Assembly: GCA_021521415.1 (NCBI GenBank)
Contig: JAIQDT010001740.1
Location: forward strand, 1-64,000
Length of the DNA: 64,000 nt
DNA from: Bidens hawaiensis
Taxonomy: Eukaryota > Streptophyta > Magnoliopsida > Asterales > Asteraceae
Direction of reading: 5' to 3'
A program made the translations under genes and the position numbers. Of this stretch, positions 19,606 to 32,331 are shown piece after piece (positions within the stretch are counted from its first letter, which is position 1; each line of letters opens with the position of its first letter). The notes beneath the pieces were generated by a model. It did no database searches, was not told the origin of the DNA, and was given only the letters and a program-made list of their open reading frames with translations.

Positions 19606-20489
19606 GTTATGTTATAACATAAAGTCTAAGGGTATTAGGGTCACCCATCAGGTAGTGGATCAATTTCATTGGCAACTTCGGGTACACCGCCACCCACCAG
19701 TGGCTCAGGTAGTCCATCTGGCTATGGGTTTCGGCTTCCATTACATGAGGAATGTAGACTTAACGTTTATTAGACCGTTAGTACCTTCTCCAAAAATAAA
19801 ATTCTAATAATAATTAATTTTACAAAATATTATACATCAAAAATTATACACTCTTTTATACTACATTTCTAGTCTATATTTCTACTTTGTTTATATCAAA
19901 TGGATTAATCCACCAAATATACTCAAATTGGGTGTCTTTTTGGGATTTGTAGGACCTGAGAACCGACCCAATTGTACTCTAAACGGGTATGATCAGTTCG
20001 GCTTTATCGGGTCTCTCAGGTTTGACGGGTAAGACCTGGTTCATGCATGCTCATCCCTAATTATTACTATTTTCACTTTTAATTTTGTTTTCCATGCTCC
20101 ATTGATGACTTGAATATTGCAAGTTAACAAAACTAAGACATTTATCAAGATGTGAATATTATTATATTAGTTGTATTGATGACATGTAAACGGGAAATTT
20201 AGAAGAGTGTGATGCATATAATATCTTACAAGGTTAAAGCTGAAACCTGGTGAAATGAACTTGAAGAGGTTATTTTGGCGGATCAGAATTATGCTATGAT
20301 AAGTGGTTAATTATGATCTCAACATCGATAAGTCTTGGAATAGAAAGACAAGAAATCTTGCGAGTCGTCAAGCAAAGGAAGTTTGGCTGATGCAAACGAA
20401 GACATGCTAAGAGAGATGGTGGACTAAGACAATGCGTACTCGGCCAAATTGTAGCATTTTGGGGGCTGAAAACACCGGAGGCACACCCC
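19606..20489. other. No gene recognised
   Basis: AT-rich sequence with only chance ORFs. At 20035-20065 the sequence reads like the right end of a hAT-type miniature element (inverted: TAGGGATGAGCATGC), but no matching left end or target duplication was found. Confidence 0.5.
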
Positions 20490-20694
20490 CCACCCGGCGT
20501 TTTCTACAAAACGCTTAAAATGACCCACTTTTTAAAACTATTTTGACCGTTATGTGACCGTTTGATTAAAAAAATTACTTTTTTTTAACACAATTCATCC
20601 TATAAATAACATAATCAAACTTCATTTTATAAACACTTTCTCCACTCATTCTCTACAACAATCTCTAAATATATACTTTCAATCACCAACCAAT

Positions 20695-21140
20695 ATGTTT
20701 CCGTTCAACAATCAAATACTCTATTTTGGTCAATACGCTCGACAAGGCAACGTAAACAATCCCGACCCAAATAAACCACAACCGAACACATCTACACTGA
20801 CCCCTCAAACCCCGTATACGTTTGACGCGCAAATAGACGCGTACATACAATATCTAGGTCATGGAGTCCCTAACCCAAATATGATGCCCAGTTTCCAAAA
20901 CCTAACCATGAATATGATGGCCGTTTCCGGTTTCCAACCCGCTGACGAGACGATGCCGAAGACACAAACCAACCCGGAGCGACAACCAGTCCCGGAGACT
21001 CGTGGCGGTTCGAGCCAACATGGAGGAAGACGTGGGAGAAAACACTCAATGAAACCCCCCCCCCCCCCCCCGGTGAACCTCGGGCTAAAAAGATAACTAT
21101 ACCGTGGAAACGCTTCCGTTGCTTTGAACCTTAAGGTATA
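20695..21140 (+). pseudogene. Harbinger-type ORF1 (Myb/SANT-like) N-terminal fragment
   Basis: A 133-residue frame starts MFPFNNQILYFG after a promoter-like stretch with CCTATAAATA at about 20600 and a CAATC-rich leader. It is rich in Pro, Asn and Gln and ends in a poly-Pro run made by a run of C bases at about 21056-21070. Just after the run, another frame gives RAKKITIPW, which resembles the start of the SANT/Myb-like domain in plant Harbinger ORF1 proteins. A change in C-run length therefore probably broke the frame. The family call comes from general resemblance of upstream region and protein and is moderate. No transposase is nearby. Confidence 0.45.
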
Positions 21141-21370
21141 CGTACACTCAATGTTCTTTATTCTGGGTAGATATTTTTGATATAATGTTTGGGTGTGCCG
21201 GTGGTAAAGAGAAGAGATCAGGGGCGGATCTATATTGCAAATGAATGGTTCCCCGGAACTACCCGAGTTTCGAAATAATAGTGTATTGATATATAGAAAA
21301 TATTAGAGGAACCACCTTATAAATTAGGAAGGAACCACCCTATTTACACTACAAGCGCTGGAGTAGTTGG

Positions 21371-21738
21371 TGTAATTCCCATTTCAGTACTACTCTTTCG
21401 TATTTGTATGTAGTTTCATTTACGCTTCTAGTTTGTTTACTTATGTATGTTTGGGCTCGAGGCCTTATGTATTTGGAGCCCATTGGGCCTTTATTAATGA
21501 AAGAAGAGTGTGGAATACACACAATATATATTGTGTGTGTATAACATACTCACATAACCTTTTGCCAAAAATATTGTTCTAACACTAAAACTCTCTCTCA
21601 CCCTCTCCTAACCTTTGGCCCTTCTATACTACACCAAAAGATCCGAGATCTCGGTCCTAGCTAGTTGCTTCCGTCAACTAGTTGAGAGGTTGATCCAAGA
21701 CGACTAGTACTTAGTTTGTTTGTTGTTTGATCCGGTCA
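21371..21738 (+). mobile_element. Ty1/copia-type LTR (solo or truncated), plus strand
   Basis: The inner end is defined by a primer-binding site 13 bases downstream. A candidate LTR runs from TGTAATTCCC to GGTCA. It contains a perfect 22-base palindrome (21517-21538, left half ACACACAATAT) that includes TATATA and may act as the promoter. The left boundary is a guess from the TG terminus. No coding region of this element remains. Confidence 0.5.
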
Positions 21739-21751
21739 TGGGACCTAAAAT

Positions 21752-21762
21752 TGGTATCAGAG
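21752..21762 (+). promoter_or_regulatory. Primer-binding site, initiator Met tRNA type
   Basis: TGGTATCAGAG is the classic plant retrotransposon sequence complementary to the 3' end of initiator methionine tRNA. It follows the LTR end by 13 bases. Downstream to 22157 lies leader sequence without an ORF. Confidence 0.8.
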
Positions 21763-22157
21763 TTTTTGGGCTTTACTAGTTGTAGATCTTGGGTCACAAC
21801 CTTGGATTTTTGTCTTATGTGTGTGAAAAGACGGATTTTCAAGAAAATAGGTAGGTTAGGGTTCTTGTGTTCTTCAAAAGTTTCAAGAAAATAAGTTTGT
21901 TTAAGTTCAAGATCTTCATGTGTGTTAAAAGTTTGTGAAAAAGTTTTATAATGTGGTGTTTAATCTACAAAAGTTGGTGTTTATGAAAATCTTCAAAGAT
22001 ATACTGCAAAAGGTGTGACTTATACAAGAATGGGTTTGCTTGAAAAAAATGTGGCAAAAAAGCTAGTTGGTGACTTTCCAAAAACAGAATTCGAATACAA
22101 GTGTAGATTCGAATACAAGCTCAATTCGAATAAAAGTGTAGATTCGAATACGTTGTT

Positions 22158-23166
22158 TGTAACATCCCGAAATTTCTAAAATAATATTAATTATATTATT
22201 TATTGTTGGTGAGAAAGTTTACTCGAGATAAAGGAGAAATAGTAAAGTAAAGTAGGAGTTATTATGAGTCGGTCTTGTGTTGGGTTAAGTGATATGGGTA
22301 ATGGACTTGGATTAGAAAGGAAGGGAGATGGACCATGGGCTCAAGCCCATGACCCATAACATATAAGCCATAATTATGCCTTAATCCATTCATTTCCATT
22401 CCATTCCATACACCACCCAAAACACACACTTAGCTCTCTCTCATCCTACTTTCTCTCTCTAGCCGAAACCAAGAAGAATCGATTTCCGACCCGAGGTAAT
22501 GATAATATGATATTGTAGAGATCTAAACCTGTTAGATCTAGTCGTTAAACGACGAGCCGACACTTTAAACCATTAAAGTTATGAGATCCGGATGTAATCG
22601 GGTATAAACCGACCAAAATATGAGCTTAGGGATCACCCTAGCTTAGATCTAGATCGAACGGGACGAAAAACGGTGAAAACGGTGGTGAAACAAGCGAGAT
22701 CTCGATTTTCCGGCGAGATCCCGGTTTTCCGGCGATGAAGGAAAGACGGCGCCGAAAAGAATGTCAGAACCATACCCTAGTTCGTTATTAGAGACATAAC
22801 GAATTAGCAAGAAATTCGTTATGCCCATTCGTTAAGAAGAGATAACGAACTAGAAGCAGTTCGTTAAACAATTCTTTAAGTGATTCATTACTCACCCAAT
22901 TCGTTATGTTAAGATATCAAATCAGGTCACGTCAAGATATAGAATTAGTTAATGAACTAATCTAGCGAATCATATCATGTAAGATGACGAACCATATAAC
23001 GAATCAGGTGATTCGTTACTCACCAATCTGCTAAGTTTTGATAATGACCTAGACCACGAATCAGGCTACGTTCAGATAACGAATTAGGCTTAATTCGTTA
23101 TGAAGAATGAGTTAGAGAATAAAATAATAATTAAAATCCTAATGGAAAGTGTGTTATGTCAGTTAA
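22158..23166 (+). mobile_element. Chromovirus-like LTR, 5' part, with TTCGTTAT motif cluster
   Basis: It starts TGTAACATCCCG, very like the start of other chromovirus LTRs in this window. A TATA-like CATATAAG is at 22360-22367, followed by a C/T-rich transcript-start-like region. From 22780 to 23100 the motif TTCGTTAT or its inverse ATAACGAA occurs many times. The segment ends where the Tekay-B LTR begins (23167), so the right part is missing or displaced. Confidence 0.55.
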
Positions 23167-25268
23167 TGTCACACCCCCGGCCGAAGGGGGAAACGCCGGG
23201 GCGTGCGTAGATTGAAATCATGCACATGGTATTAAATGTAAAAACTCTTATTAAAATAAACCAACACGTTGTTCAAACCAAACATAATCCAAAATAGAAA
23301 ACATGACATAGCAATTAAACTTCTAAGTCTGACACATCCCCTAAGTGATACTTCAAGAATCTTCCTTAATTTTCATTACCAGAAAAACATGTGAGAGTGT
23401 CAACTAAAAATAGTTTGTGAGAACATAGGTTTTAAATTTAAAATTAAGGAGAAATATGTTTTATGTTGAAAATATTCCTTATGTGTTAAGTTACTTTAAA
23501 TACTTTAGTGATTACAACCAAACCTCTGACACGATTAGCGAGTCGTCTAATCCACGATTAGACTATTATGTTTAATGTTTAACGATCATCGGATTCTGAA
23601 CACACAGGCCTCTACCCAAGGCCTGAGTGGGCGGGTCGGGCCAATAGATCTATCATCATACTACCACGGGCTTAACAAGTTAATGGTTGTACATGCGATT
23701 AAGTATATGCTCGTAATGATCACACAAAATGAATATTATGAATAAAGTTTGAATCAAATAGAATTTATAAAACATAGAATAAAATGTTGCATGTTTCCAC
23801 CCCAAAGTATAAAGCGTTTAAAATATGTAAAAGGGGCTATGAACTCACCTTGCTTGATAGATGAACACGAACACGAGCAAGAGTTAGTTGAACCGGTCAC
23901 GGGATGCCCTAGATTAATTTTCGATTTTTAAATTAGTTAGAGTGTCGCATACTAGAATGTTCTAAACCAAGAGCATGACCTCCAGCAAGTTGATTCCCAG
24001 GTAAGAGTCACGGGTCCAATGGGATTATTTACGCCACTCTTGCCTTAGGCAGAACCGTTTGCTTGTCAGATCATACATACCAGTTTATACTCTATTTGTA
24101 CACTAACTCAAAATGTTTTAGAATGGTTTTGATTAATTAGAAAGTATAAGGTTAAAAGTGTAATATCATATAGTTTTGTGTATTTATTATCATTTAGGAA
24201 AGTATAGGGTTCAAAATGTAAATATTATAGATTAGGATGTTTATTGATATTTATGAAAGTATAGGGTTTAAGTGTAAATATTATAATCTATGGTATTTAT
24301 TGACATTTATGAAAGTATAGTGTTTAAAGGGTAAATATTATAATTTATGATATTTATGATAAGTTTATGAGTTTTTGAAGATCATAAAAATATTCATAGT
24401 TGTTCATTGAAAATTTATACTTTTGATCCAAGATCTTGAGAAAAAAATTGTTAATTCTTGGAATAACATGATCATCATAATCTTTAAAGCAAAACGTAAG
24501 GGTTTTATTAACAATTTATGATGATCATGGTGAGAGTATATGAACAAGTATGAAGATTCAAAGGAAAACTCAAGAACATAAGAACAAACAAGAAGAAATT
24601 CATAATCGAAAGCAAAAATGTATAAAAACAACAATGAAAATCAAAATAATTATAAAGACTTACTTGTTTATGCTTAGAGAGAAAAAAGAGAATGAGATTT
24701 TGTGTGAAAAATAATGAGAATGAGAGCCTCTATTTATAGTGGAGGCAAGGAGGTTTGAATACAATTAAAATAGAGATTAAGGTTGTTTAAATATTAAGAG
24801 ATAAACAATAATAATAATAAATATTAATAATGATAATTATAATAATATTTAAACAATAATAATATATATACACATCTAATTGTGCACGACACATTTCATT
24901 TCGTTTTCTTTTTTTTCAAATTAATAAGATTAGATAAATTAACTTAAGGAACAAGTTTAACTTAGAAGGTTCTAGAATATTCCATTTTAAATTACATGAT
25001 TAATTAAAATACTTAGAATAAAATTAATAATAACAAAATATTATGTTACATGTTATAAAATATTAATCTAGGCATTCCGGTTCAACGTGTCATATTAACA
25101 ATTAAGCATGTTTATGATCATATAGTTACGTATACAAGGTTAATGTTATTCAATAAATAAAATATACTTCAACAATAATAAATGTAGATGATGAAATGAA
25201 TACAATAACTTTATTAAATGTGTAGAAAAACTAGCGTTTATTAACAATAAAAATTCATGGATGTTACA
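23167..25268 (-). mobile_element. Tekay-B 3' LTR
   Basis: The forward sequence runs from TGTCACACCCCC to GATGTTACA, that is, TG...CA on both strands, 2102 bases. It adjoins a polypurine tract on the coding (reverse) side. A reverse-strand TATA box (CTATAAATAG) is at 24730-24739. The five bases before it are GTTAA. The matching 5' LTR is not in the window, so a target duplication cannot be confirmed. Confidence 0.8.
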
Positions 25269-25284
25269 GTCTCCCCCACTTAAG
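25269..25284 (-). promoter_or_regulatory. Tekay-B polypurine tract
   Basis: The reverse strand reads CTTAAGTGGGGGAGAC immediately before the LTR start TGTAACATCC. This is the expected site and composition for plus-strand priming. Confidence 0.8.
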
Positions 25285-25299
25285 GGAATTTCTTCCCGA

Positions 25300-27275
25300 A
25301 ATTAAATGGTGGAGACTGGTTCGGATTGAAAAAGATGAGGGTACTTCTGTTTCATTTGATCTTCAAGTTCCCAAGTGAATTCGGGTCCTTGCTTATAGTT
25401 CCACTTCACTTTCACTAGACGGATTCAACTTCGCTTGAGTTTCTTGACATCACGATCCACGATTTCGATAGGTTTCTCAACAAAGTGAAGTTTATGATCA
25501 ATACGGATATCTTCAAGGGGAATAGGCTGAGTGTCTTCGGCTACGAATTTATTAAGGTTTGAAACATGGAAAGTGTCATGAATACCGCACATTTCCTTAG
25601 GTAGTTTGAGTTTGTATGCCTCTGGACCAATCCTATCAAGAATATCAAAAGGTCCAACATACCTAGGAGCAAGCTTTCCCTTTTTCCCAAATCGGACAAT
25701 GCCTTTCCAGGGGTAAACTTTGAGTAAGACTTGGTCGCCAACTTGAAACTCAAGTGGTTTCCTTCGATTGTCAACATAACTCTTTTGTCGATCACGAGAG
25801 GCCTTAAGTGATTCTCGAATGATAGCAATCCTGTCGGAGGTTGCTTGGACGATTTCGGGACCAATAAATTGTGAGTCACCAATCTCGGTCAAACACATGG
25901 GTGTTCGACATTTTCTACCATACAAAACCTCAAAAGGATCACATTTTATGCTAGTGTGGTAGCTGTTATTATAGGAAAATTCAATGAGAGGTAGGTGATC
26001 ATCCCAATTCCCTCCAAACTCGATTATGCAAGAACGAAGCATGTCTTCCAAGGTTTGGATGGTTCTTTCGGTTTGACCATCTGTTTGGGGATGATAGGTT
26101 GTGCTAAGATCTACACGAGTCCCCAAAGCTTTTTGAAGGGATTGCCAAAAGTTGGAGGTAAAGCGGCTATCACGGTCGGAGATTATGGATAAGGGAACAC
26201 CATGACGTGTCACGATTTCGTTGGTGTAAATTTGAGACAACCTCTCCATCTTGTAGGCTTCACTAACAGGGATGAAATGAGCTGATTTGGAGAGACGATC
26301 GACTATAACCCAAATAGAATCATGCTTACGAGTGGTTTTTGGTAGTTTAGTGATGAAATCCATGGAAATTTGATCCCACTTCCATAGAGGAATCTCGGGT
26401 TGTTGAAGCATACCCAAGGGCTTTCGATGTTCGGCTTTGACTTTTGGGCAAATGAGACACTTCCCAGCATACAAGGATATATCCTTCTTCATACTAGGCC
26501 ACCAATAGAATTCCCTAAGATCATGGTACATTTTATCGGCTCCCGGATGGATCGAGTATAGAGTTTTGTATGCTTCATCAAGGATAAGATTTCGAAGGTC
26601 TTTAGAATTTGGAATCCATATGCGTCCCATGAAGTAAAGAACTCCATCAGACTTAGTTTCAAATTGTTTTTCGGCTCCACAATCCAATTCAGCCTTGAGA
26701 TTGTTTTGGGCTACCACATGGGCTTGAGCTTGAAGAATTTGGGCCTTATGGCTAGTGTGAATAATCATTTTCATAGCCCGAATATGAGAGGGTTTAACTC
26801 TATCCTTTCGGCTTAGGGCATCGGCCACGAAATTCACTTTCCCGGGGGTGGTAGCGAATTTCTCAATCATAGTCATTGAGTAACTCGACCCAACGTCGTT
26901 GCCTCGTGTTGAGTTCTTTTTTGGTTGAGGATGTGTTGCAAGCTTAGATGACACATTTAGTTCCATAAAGGTAGTGTCTCCAAATTTTTAGAGCGAAAAT
27001 CACCACACCTAACTCAAGATCGTGAGTGGTGTAGTTCTTTTCGTGGATCTTGAGTTTACGAGAGGCATAGGCTATGACTTTCCCTCGTTGCATGAGTACA
27101 CAACCTAGACCTTGATTTGAAGCATCACAATAGACAATGAAATCGTCGTTTCCGTCGGGAAGGGTTAAGATGGGTGCGTTACAAAGTTTTTGTATGAGGG
27201 TTTGGAATGCGTCTTCTTGCTGTTGTTCCCAAATGAATGGCTTGCCTTTTTGAGTTAAGGTGGTGAGAGGAAACC
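25300..27275 (-). pseudogene. Tekay-B RNase H, integrase and chromodomain (broken)
   Basis: Read on the reverse strand from 27275: end of RT and RNase H ([30 protein letters not shown]), frame breaks near 26966 and 26900, then a long open frame 25425-26966. That frame carries [13 protein letters not shown] and HHCC zinc motifs ([28 protein letters not shown]), the integrase core ([34 protein letters not shown]) and the GPF region ([14 protein letters not shown]). A TGA at 25425-25427, where Arg is expected, precedes an otherwise readable chromodomain (GPEFTWELEDQMKQKYPHLF). RT proper, protease and gag are missing. Clade: Tekay/Del chromovirus. Confidence 0.85.
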
Positions 27276-27304
27276 CTAAACACGAAGTAAAGAGCCTTAA
27301 ACAT
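27276..27304. other. Junction filler between Tekay-B and Athila-B
   Basis: A few tens of bases that fit neither the Tekay RT nor, clearly, the Athila LTR. No GTAGT target copy is present here, although GTAGT follows the other end of Athila-B. This suggests a rearrangement rather than a simple nested insertion. Confidence 0.45.
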
Positions 27305-28194
27305 GTAACAACTAATCAAAACCGATTCAATTAATTAAAGCACGAGGTTATTAGGTATAATTAAACAAAACACAGCCACTAAACACAATCTAATTTACTG
27401 TTAAATCAAACTTTACATTAACAATTTAAGCCATGATCATTAACAATCCGTATTACTAGTCAAAACCTAACAATATTCATCAAATCTAGGTAGAACAAAC
27501 AAGATTAGCTACTCATTAAGTTTGGACAGCAGCATACATTCGAATTAAACATCATATAACTCATCATAAACATAAGAAAACTCATTCAATGATCAAGAAC
27601 AATCAAACACAAATCAATCTCTAAGTAACTTTCAAAACAATCTAACAAAAAGATCAAACTAAACAAGTTAGGGTTCTTGAACAAGAAACAAAGTTTAAAG
27701 ATGATTACTTAAGGTTTATGAGCTGAGTTTATGGATTTATAAGACCTTTAGCTGCTGTATAAAACCCTCCTTGGTGTTCTTCTTCTCTTCCAGCCGTCAC
27801 AGCCACCAAACCCTAGCCGCCACAAGCTTTTTCTTCCTTCTCCTTGCTGCTGCCGATCGCAATCTGCCTAGGGGGTTGGGGCTGCTGAATTTCGGGATTT
27901 AGGGCTGTTCTATGGCAGAAAATTAAGTTAATTAACTTAATATAATATCATGTAAGGCTTCTAACTTGTGGGCTTGGGTCGGGACTTGAGTTGTAGTTTT
28001 GAAACTTGACCAAAAAGGCCCCTAGAGTCTTCCAACTTAACTCTTTTTTTTCACCATCTTTCATAAACCTACAATTAACATTTAAACTTTGTAAATTATT
28101 GCACTTAACCCCCAATACTTTCATAAAATAAACAATTAAGCATAAAAACCATGAAAAAATCATAAAGAAAGTAAGTGTGTTTTACAACACATCA
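27305..28194 (-). mobile_element. Athila-B 3' LTR
   Basis: On the coding strand the LTR starts TGATGTGTTG right after a polypurine tract and ends GTTGTTACA, about 890 bases. The part 27470-28194 is nearly identical to 31604-32331, the truncated 5' copy. The inner boundary is well supported by the polypurine tract AAGTGTGGGGATGTT. The outer one is chosen from the TG/CA ends and is less certain. Confidence 0.7.
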
Positions 28195-29998
28195 AACATC
28201 CCCACACTTAAGACTTTTCATCCCTGAAAAAGATTTGACTGCAGTTGGATCAGAATCGGAAAATCATAGTCAAATCAAACATATATGTTAGATTTTAAAG
28301 CTCAGAAAAACGCAAAAACCGCGATCATCGATATTGTTGTCCACCTAAACCCATGCCTCAATCTTTACCGGGAAAAATAAGATCCGACAATAATATTACT
28401 TAGTGGTTTACACAATTAAGACCCGCTTATTTTCAGCTTTTACCGGACTAGACCACCCCAACTTGACTTAAACCTCAAAGTTAGCAGATTTAAAACTTTG
28501 TTGCTCAATATTTATGAATAGTTAAGACGATCAAGGGTATTGTTTATCCACCTAAGCTTAAGCATCAAAGTCTACCAAGCAGCCATTAGATACGATTAAG
28601 GTTCAATTAATTAATAGCTAGTGTTCCCCACAACATGACATACCCCCGTTATCAAGCAATACCCCAAATCCATCACCATAGGTGAGTATGCAAAATTTCA
28701 TCTATAGGGATTACATGTAGCGTGTCCCTTGTGGTCCGTTTCTTAATGGTAATGAGACTCGAGCAAGGGGACCCCACATGGCTAACAGCGTGGATGATCA
28801 AGTCGGTAGTGTATTTGTACTTTTGTACTTTTTGTGATCATGTTTACAGACTTATAAGGGTTTGCTCTTTGGCTTTATTTTAAATATCCACAACCCCACT
28901 TAGGAATTGTGAATACCCAAATGAATAGATTGCATACAGACCCATGGTCTCCGGACCCGAAGCATCCCATCAATACAGGATTTAAGGTTATAAAACCATA
29001 CGCCAATGAGGTGTAAAACACTAAACTAGCAGTTTAAGATTTATATCACAGGCTACACGGCATACTCTAACGTTAAACCTACCCAAGCATCATATGATAA
29101 CGTATTCAAATTTTTAAAAACTCACGATACTTCCACTTTTTCATACCAAAATTTGAGGCTTGAGTATGGCCCGACCTTTCATTGCTTATTTTCCGCGGAA
29201 AAAACGCTTTACCCACAAAAGATTTCCATTTAACCGTTTTATCAAATTTGCCCTTTCATTTTCAAGGCTGAGCCTACCGACACATCCCAAGTTAAGTGTG
29301 TTTTCTTCTATTTATCTCATATTATTAGTAGTTTGAAAAACCGATTTCCGATAAATATCATCATCTCCCACTTTAATGCAAAAGAAACTAAAAACAAGGG
29401 ACATTTTTTTTTTACTCATTAACAACGTACGAAAACGAAAAACAAGTGAAACCTTTTTATTTTTTTTAATTTTTTTTCTGCAACTAAGTAAAATAAATTC
29501 CCATCCCCACACTTAGAACGAAATCGTCCTCGATGAGAACAAGGAAAAGAAATAAAATAAAAATAAAACGTAAAGCATAAAATTAAAACTTTAAAGAACA
29601 GAAATTAAAATAGAGAACGGGTTACTCCCCTGGTTTAGATGCAGATTCTTCATCAGCTGTGTATGACTCGAACGAACGACCGTATAGCATTTTATTCGCG
29701 GCCGCAACCTCGGGTGAACCAGTTCCAAAACGCCATCAGAGCTACCATGCGCATAATAATACCTGTAAAACTCAAACTCGCTCGCATGTAGCGGTGTACA
29801 AAACAGAAAACAAAAACATAAAAAATAAACATATTTTTGTGCTTTTGATTTTTTTTTTATTAAATATTTATTTTTTTTTGTATTTTTATGTTTTTATAAA
29901 TATAAATAAAAATAAAACAAATAAAAACATATAATAAAGAGAATCATAATACAAACTCTACAACTCGGGCTGTCTCCCGAGTGATGCATCCATCACGC
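28195..29998 (-). other. Athila-B region between integrase and 3' LTR
   Basis: About 1.8 kb without a supportable ORF. It starts with the polypurine tract (28195-28209, reverse strand). Many Athila elements have an env-like ORF here; none is visible. A-rich and T-rich runs occur near 29400-29480 and 29850-29930. Near 29505-29540 is a second CCCCACACTTAGA motif resembling the polypurine-tract region. Confidence 0.6.
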
Positions 29999-31602
29999 CT
30001 ATTCCTCAGTGAATGAGTCAAGGTAGAACACCTCGACTGTCTGATCAGTTATCGGCTCTCCTATGTAGTGCTTCAATCTATAGCCGTTCACCTTAAACTT
30101 CCCGCTTCGATCTTGTATCTCAATCGTGCCATACGGGAAAACCTCAGTGACCGTGAACGGTCCCGACCATCGGGACTTCAACTTTCCCGGGAATAACCTC
30201 AACCGTGAGTTATACAGTAAAACCTTATCCCCACACTTGAACTGCTTATTACCCTTCAATTTCCTGTCATGCAGTTCTTTCGTATGCTCCTTATACCGAA
30301 ATGATTGTGCATATGTGTGATCCCGGAGCTCCTCTAATTCGTGTAATTGATGGAAACGATAACCCTCTGCGGCGGGTAAATCAAGATTAACCCTCTGAAG
30401 GGCCCATGACGCGCGGTGTTCCAATTCAACAGGAAGATGACAGGCCTTCCCATAAATCATCCGAAATGGTGTGGAACCAGTCGGAGTCTTGTAGGCTGTA
30501 CGGAAGGCCCACAGAGCGTCATCTAATTTGTCGGACCAATCCCGACGATTTGAACCAACCGTTTTCTCAAGAATACGTTTGATTTGCCCGATTACTCACT
30601 TCTACCTGCCCACTAGTCTGTGGGTGGTAGGCGGTCGCAAGCCGATGGGTGACCCCATAACGCTTCAACGCCTTATCCATCTGCGAGTTGCAAAAGTGAG
30701 TACCTCGATCACTGATCAAGGCTTTCGGGACTCCAAAACGAGCAAATAGACTTTTTAGAAAACGGACTACCGCTCGGGCATCATTGGTGGGTAGAGCTTT
30801 GGCCTCAACCCACTTAGACACGTAATCGACGGCCACGAGTATGTATTTGTTTCCACGCGAAGATGGAAACGGTCCCATGAAATCAATACCCCAAATATCA
30901 AAAACCTCACAAACTTGAATGGCATTCTGGGGCATTTCGTTTCGCGAAGAAATGTTGTCGACACGCTGGCAACGATCACAACTCTTAACGAACAGATGAG
31001 CATCCTTAAAGATAGACGGCCAGTAAAAACCAGAATCAATGACTTTCTTTGCCGTAGAACTCACACCGTGGTGACCTCCAGTCGGTCCCACATGACAATG
31101 GCTCAAAATTTGCCATCCTTCCTTGACATCTACACACCTTCTAATAAGCTGATCAGCACCAATGCGGAAAAGATATGGATCGTCCCAAAGGTAAAATTTG
31201 ATGTCAGCAAAGAATTTCTTCTTTTGCTGGTAAGGCATCTTTGGGAGGTATCCGTCAGCGAGATAGTTCGCGAAATCAGCAAACCATGGAAAACCTTCCT
31301 CTTGTGCAGTAACAAACATCAGACTCTCCGTCGGAAAACGATCGTTGATCCTAACTCCCGAATCTCCTAAATCAACTCCCTCTTGACGTGAAAGATGATC
31401 AGCCGCCACATTCTCGGCCCCCTTTTTATCACGGATCTCTATATCGAACTCTTGAAGCAACAGGATCCATCGGATAAGACGAGGCTTAGCATCCTGCATG
31501 CTGAAAAGATATCTAATAGCGGCATGATCCGTATAAACAATCGTTTTGGAAAAAACCAGATAGGACCTAAATTTGTCGAAAGCGAACACCACAGCTAAAA
31601 GC
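29999..31602 (-). pseudogene. Athila-B RNase H and integrase (broken)
   Basis: The first frame (30567-31592) begins inside RNase H ([20 protein letters not shown]) and runs through the HHCC zinc region ([29 protein letters not shown]) and the integrase core ([35 protein letters not shown]). An extra A near 30580 shifts the frame. The rest (29999-30566) gives MIYGKACHLPVELEHRASWA and the C-terminal domain to GYRLKHYIGEPI. Upstream, RT, protease and gag are absent: at 31602 the RNase H coding sequence joins LTR sequence directly. Confidence 0.85.
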
Positions 31603-32331
31603 TAATAATATTCATCAAACCTAGGTAGAACAAACAAGATTAGCTACTCATTAAGTTTGGACAGCAGCATACATTCGAATTAAACATCATATAACTCATC
31701 ATAAACATAAGAAAACTCATTCAATGATCAAAAACAATCAAACACAAATCAATCTCTAAGTAACTTTCAAAACAATCCAATAAAAAGATCAAACTAAACA
31801 AGTTAGGGTTCTTTTGAACAAGAAACAAAGTTTAAAGATGATTACTTAAGGTTTATGAGCTGAGTTTATGGATTTATAAGACCTTTAGCTGCTGTATAAA
31901 ACCCTCCTTGGTGTTCTTCTTCTCTTCCAGCCGTCACAGCCACCAAACCCTAGCCGCCACAAGCTTTTTCTTCCTTCTCCTTGCTGCTGCTGATCGCAAT
32001 CTGCCTAGGGGGTTGGGGCTGCTGAATTTCGGGATTTAGGGCTGTTCTATGGCAGAAAATTAAGTTAATTAACTTAATATAATATCATGTAAGGCTTCTA
32101 ACTTGTGGGCTTGGGTCGGGCCGTGAGTTGTAGTTTTGAAACTTGACCAAAAAGGCCCCTAGAGTCTTCCAACTTAACTCTTTTTTTTCACCATCTTTCA
32201 TTAACCTACAATTAACATTTAAACTTTGTAAATTATTGCACTTAACCCCCAATACTTTCATAAAATAAACAATTAAGCATAAAAACCATGATAAAATCAT
32301 AAGGAAAGTAAGTGTGTTTTACAACACATCA
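31603..32331 (-). mobile_element. Athila-B 5' LTR, truncated
   Basis: It matches 27470-28194 almost base for base and starts (reverse strand) TGATGTGTTG at 32331 inside the Athila-A integrase. It lacks the last part of the LTR, the primer-binding site and everything up to RNase H. A large internal deletion from the LTR into pol explains this. Confidence 0.8.

Noticed and set aside
20035..20065. Right end of a TAGGGATGAGCA-type miniature element
   Set aside because: No left partner found between 19605 and 20035.
21221..21340. CAGGGGCGGATCTA, a typical hAT end
   Set aside because: No matching right end or 8-base duplication was found nearby; may be a decayed element.
29659..29934. Forward ORF of 91 codons
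   Set aside because: Low-complexity A/T-rich tail, antisense to Athila-B, no upstream signals.
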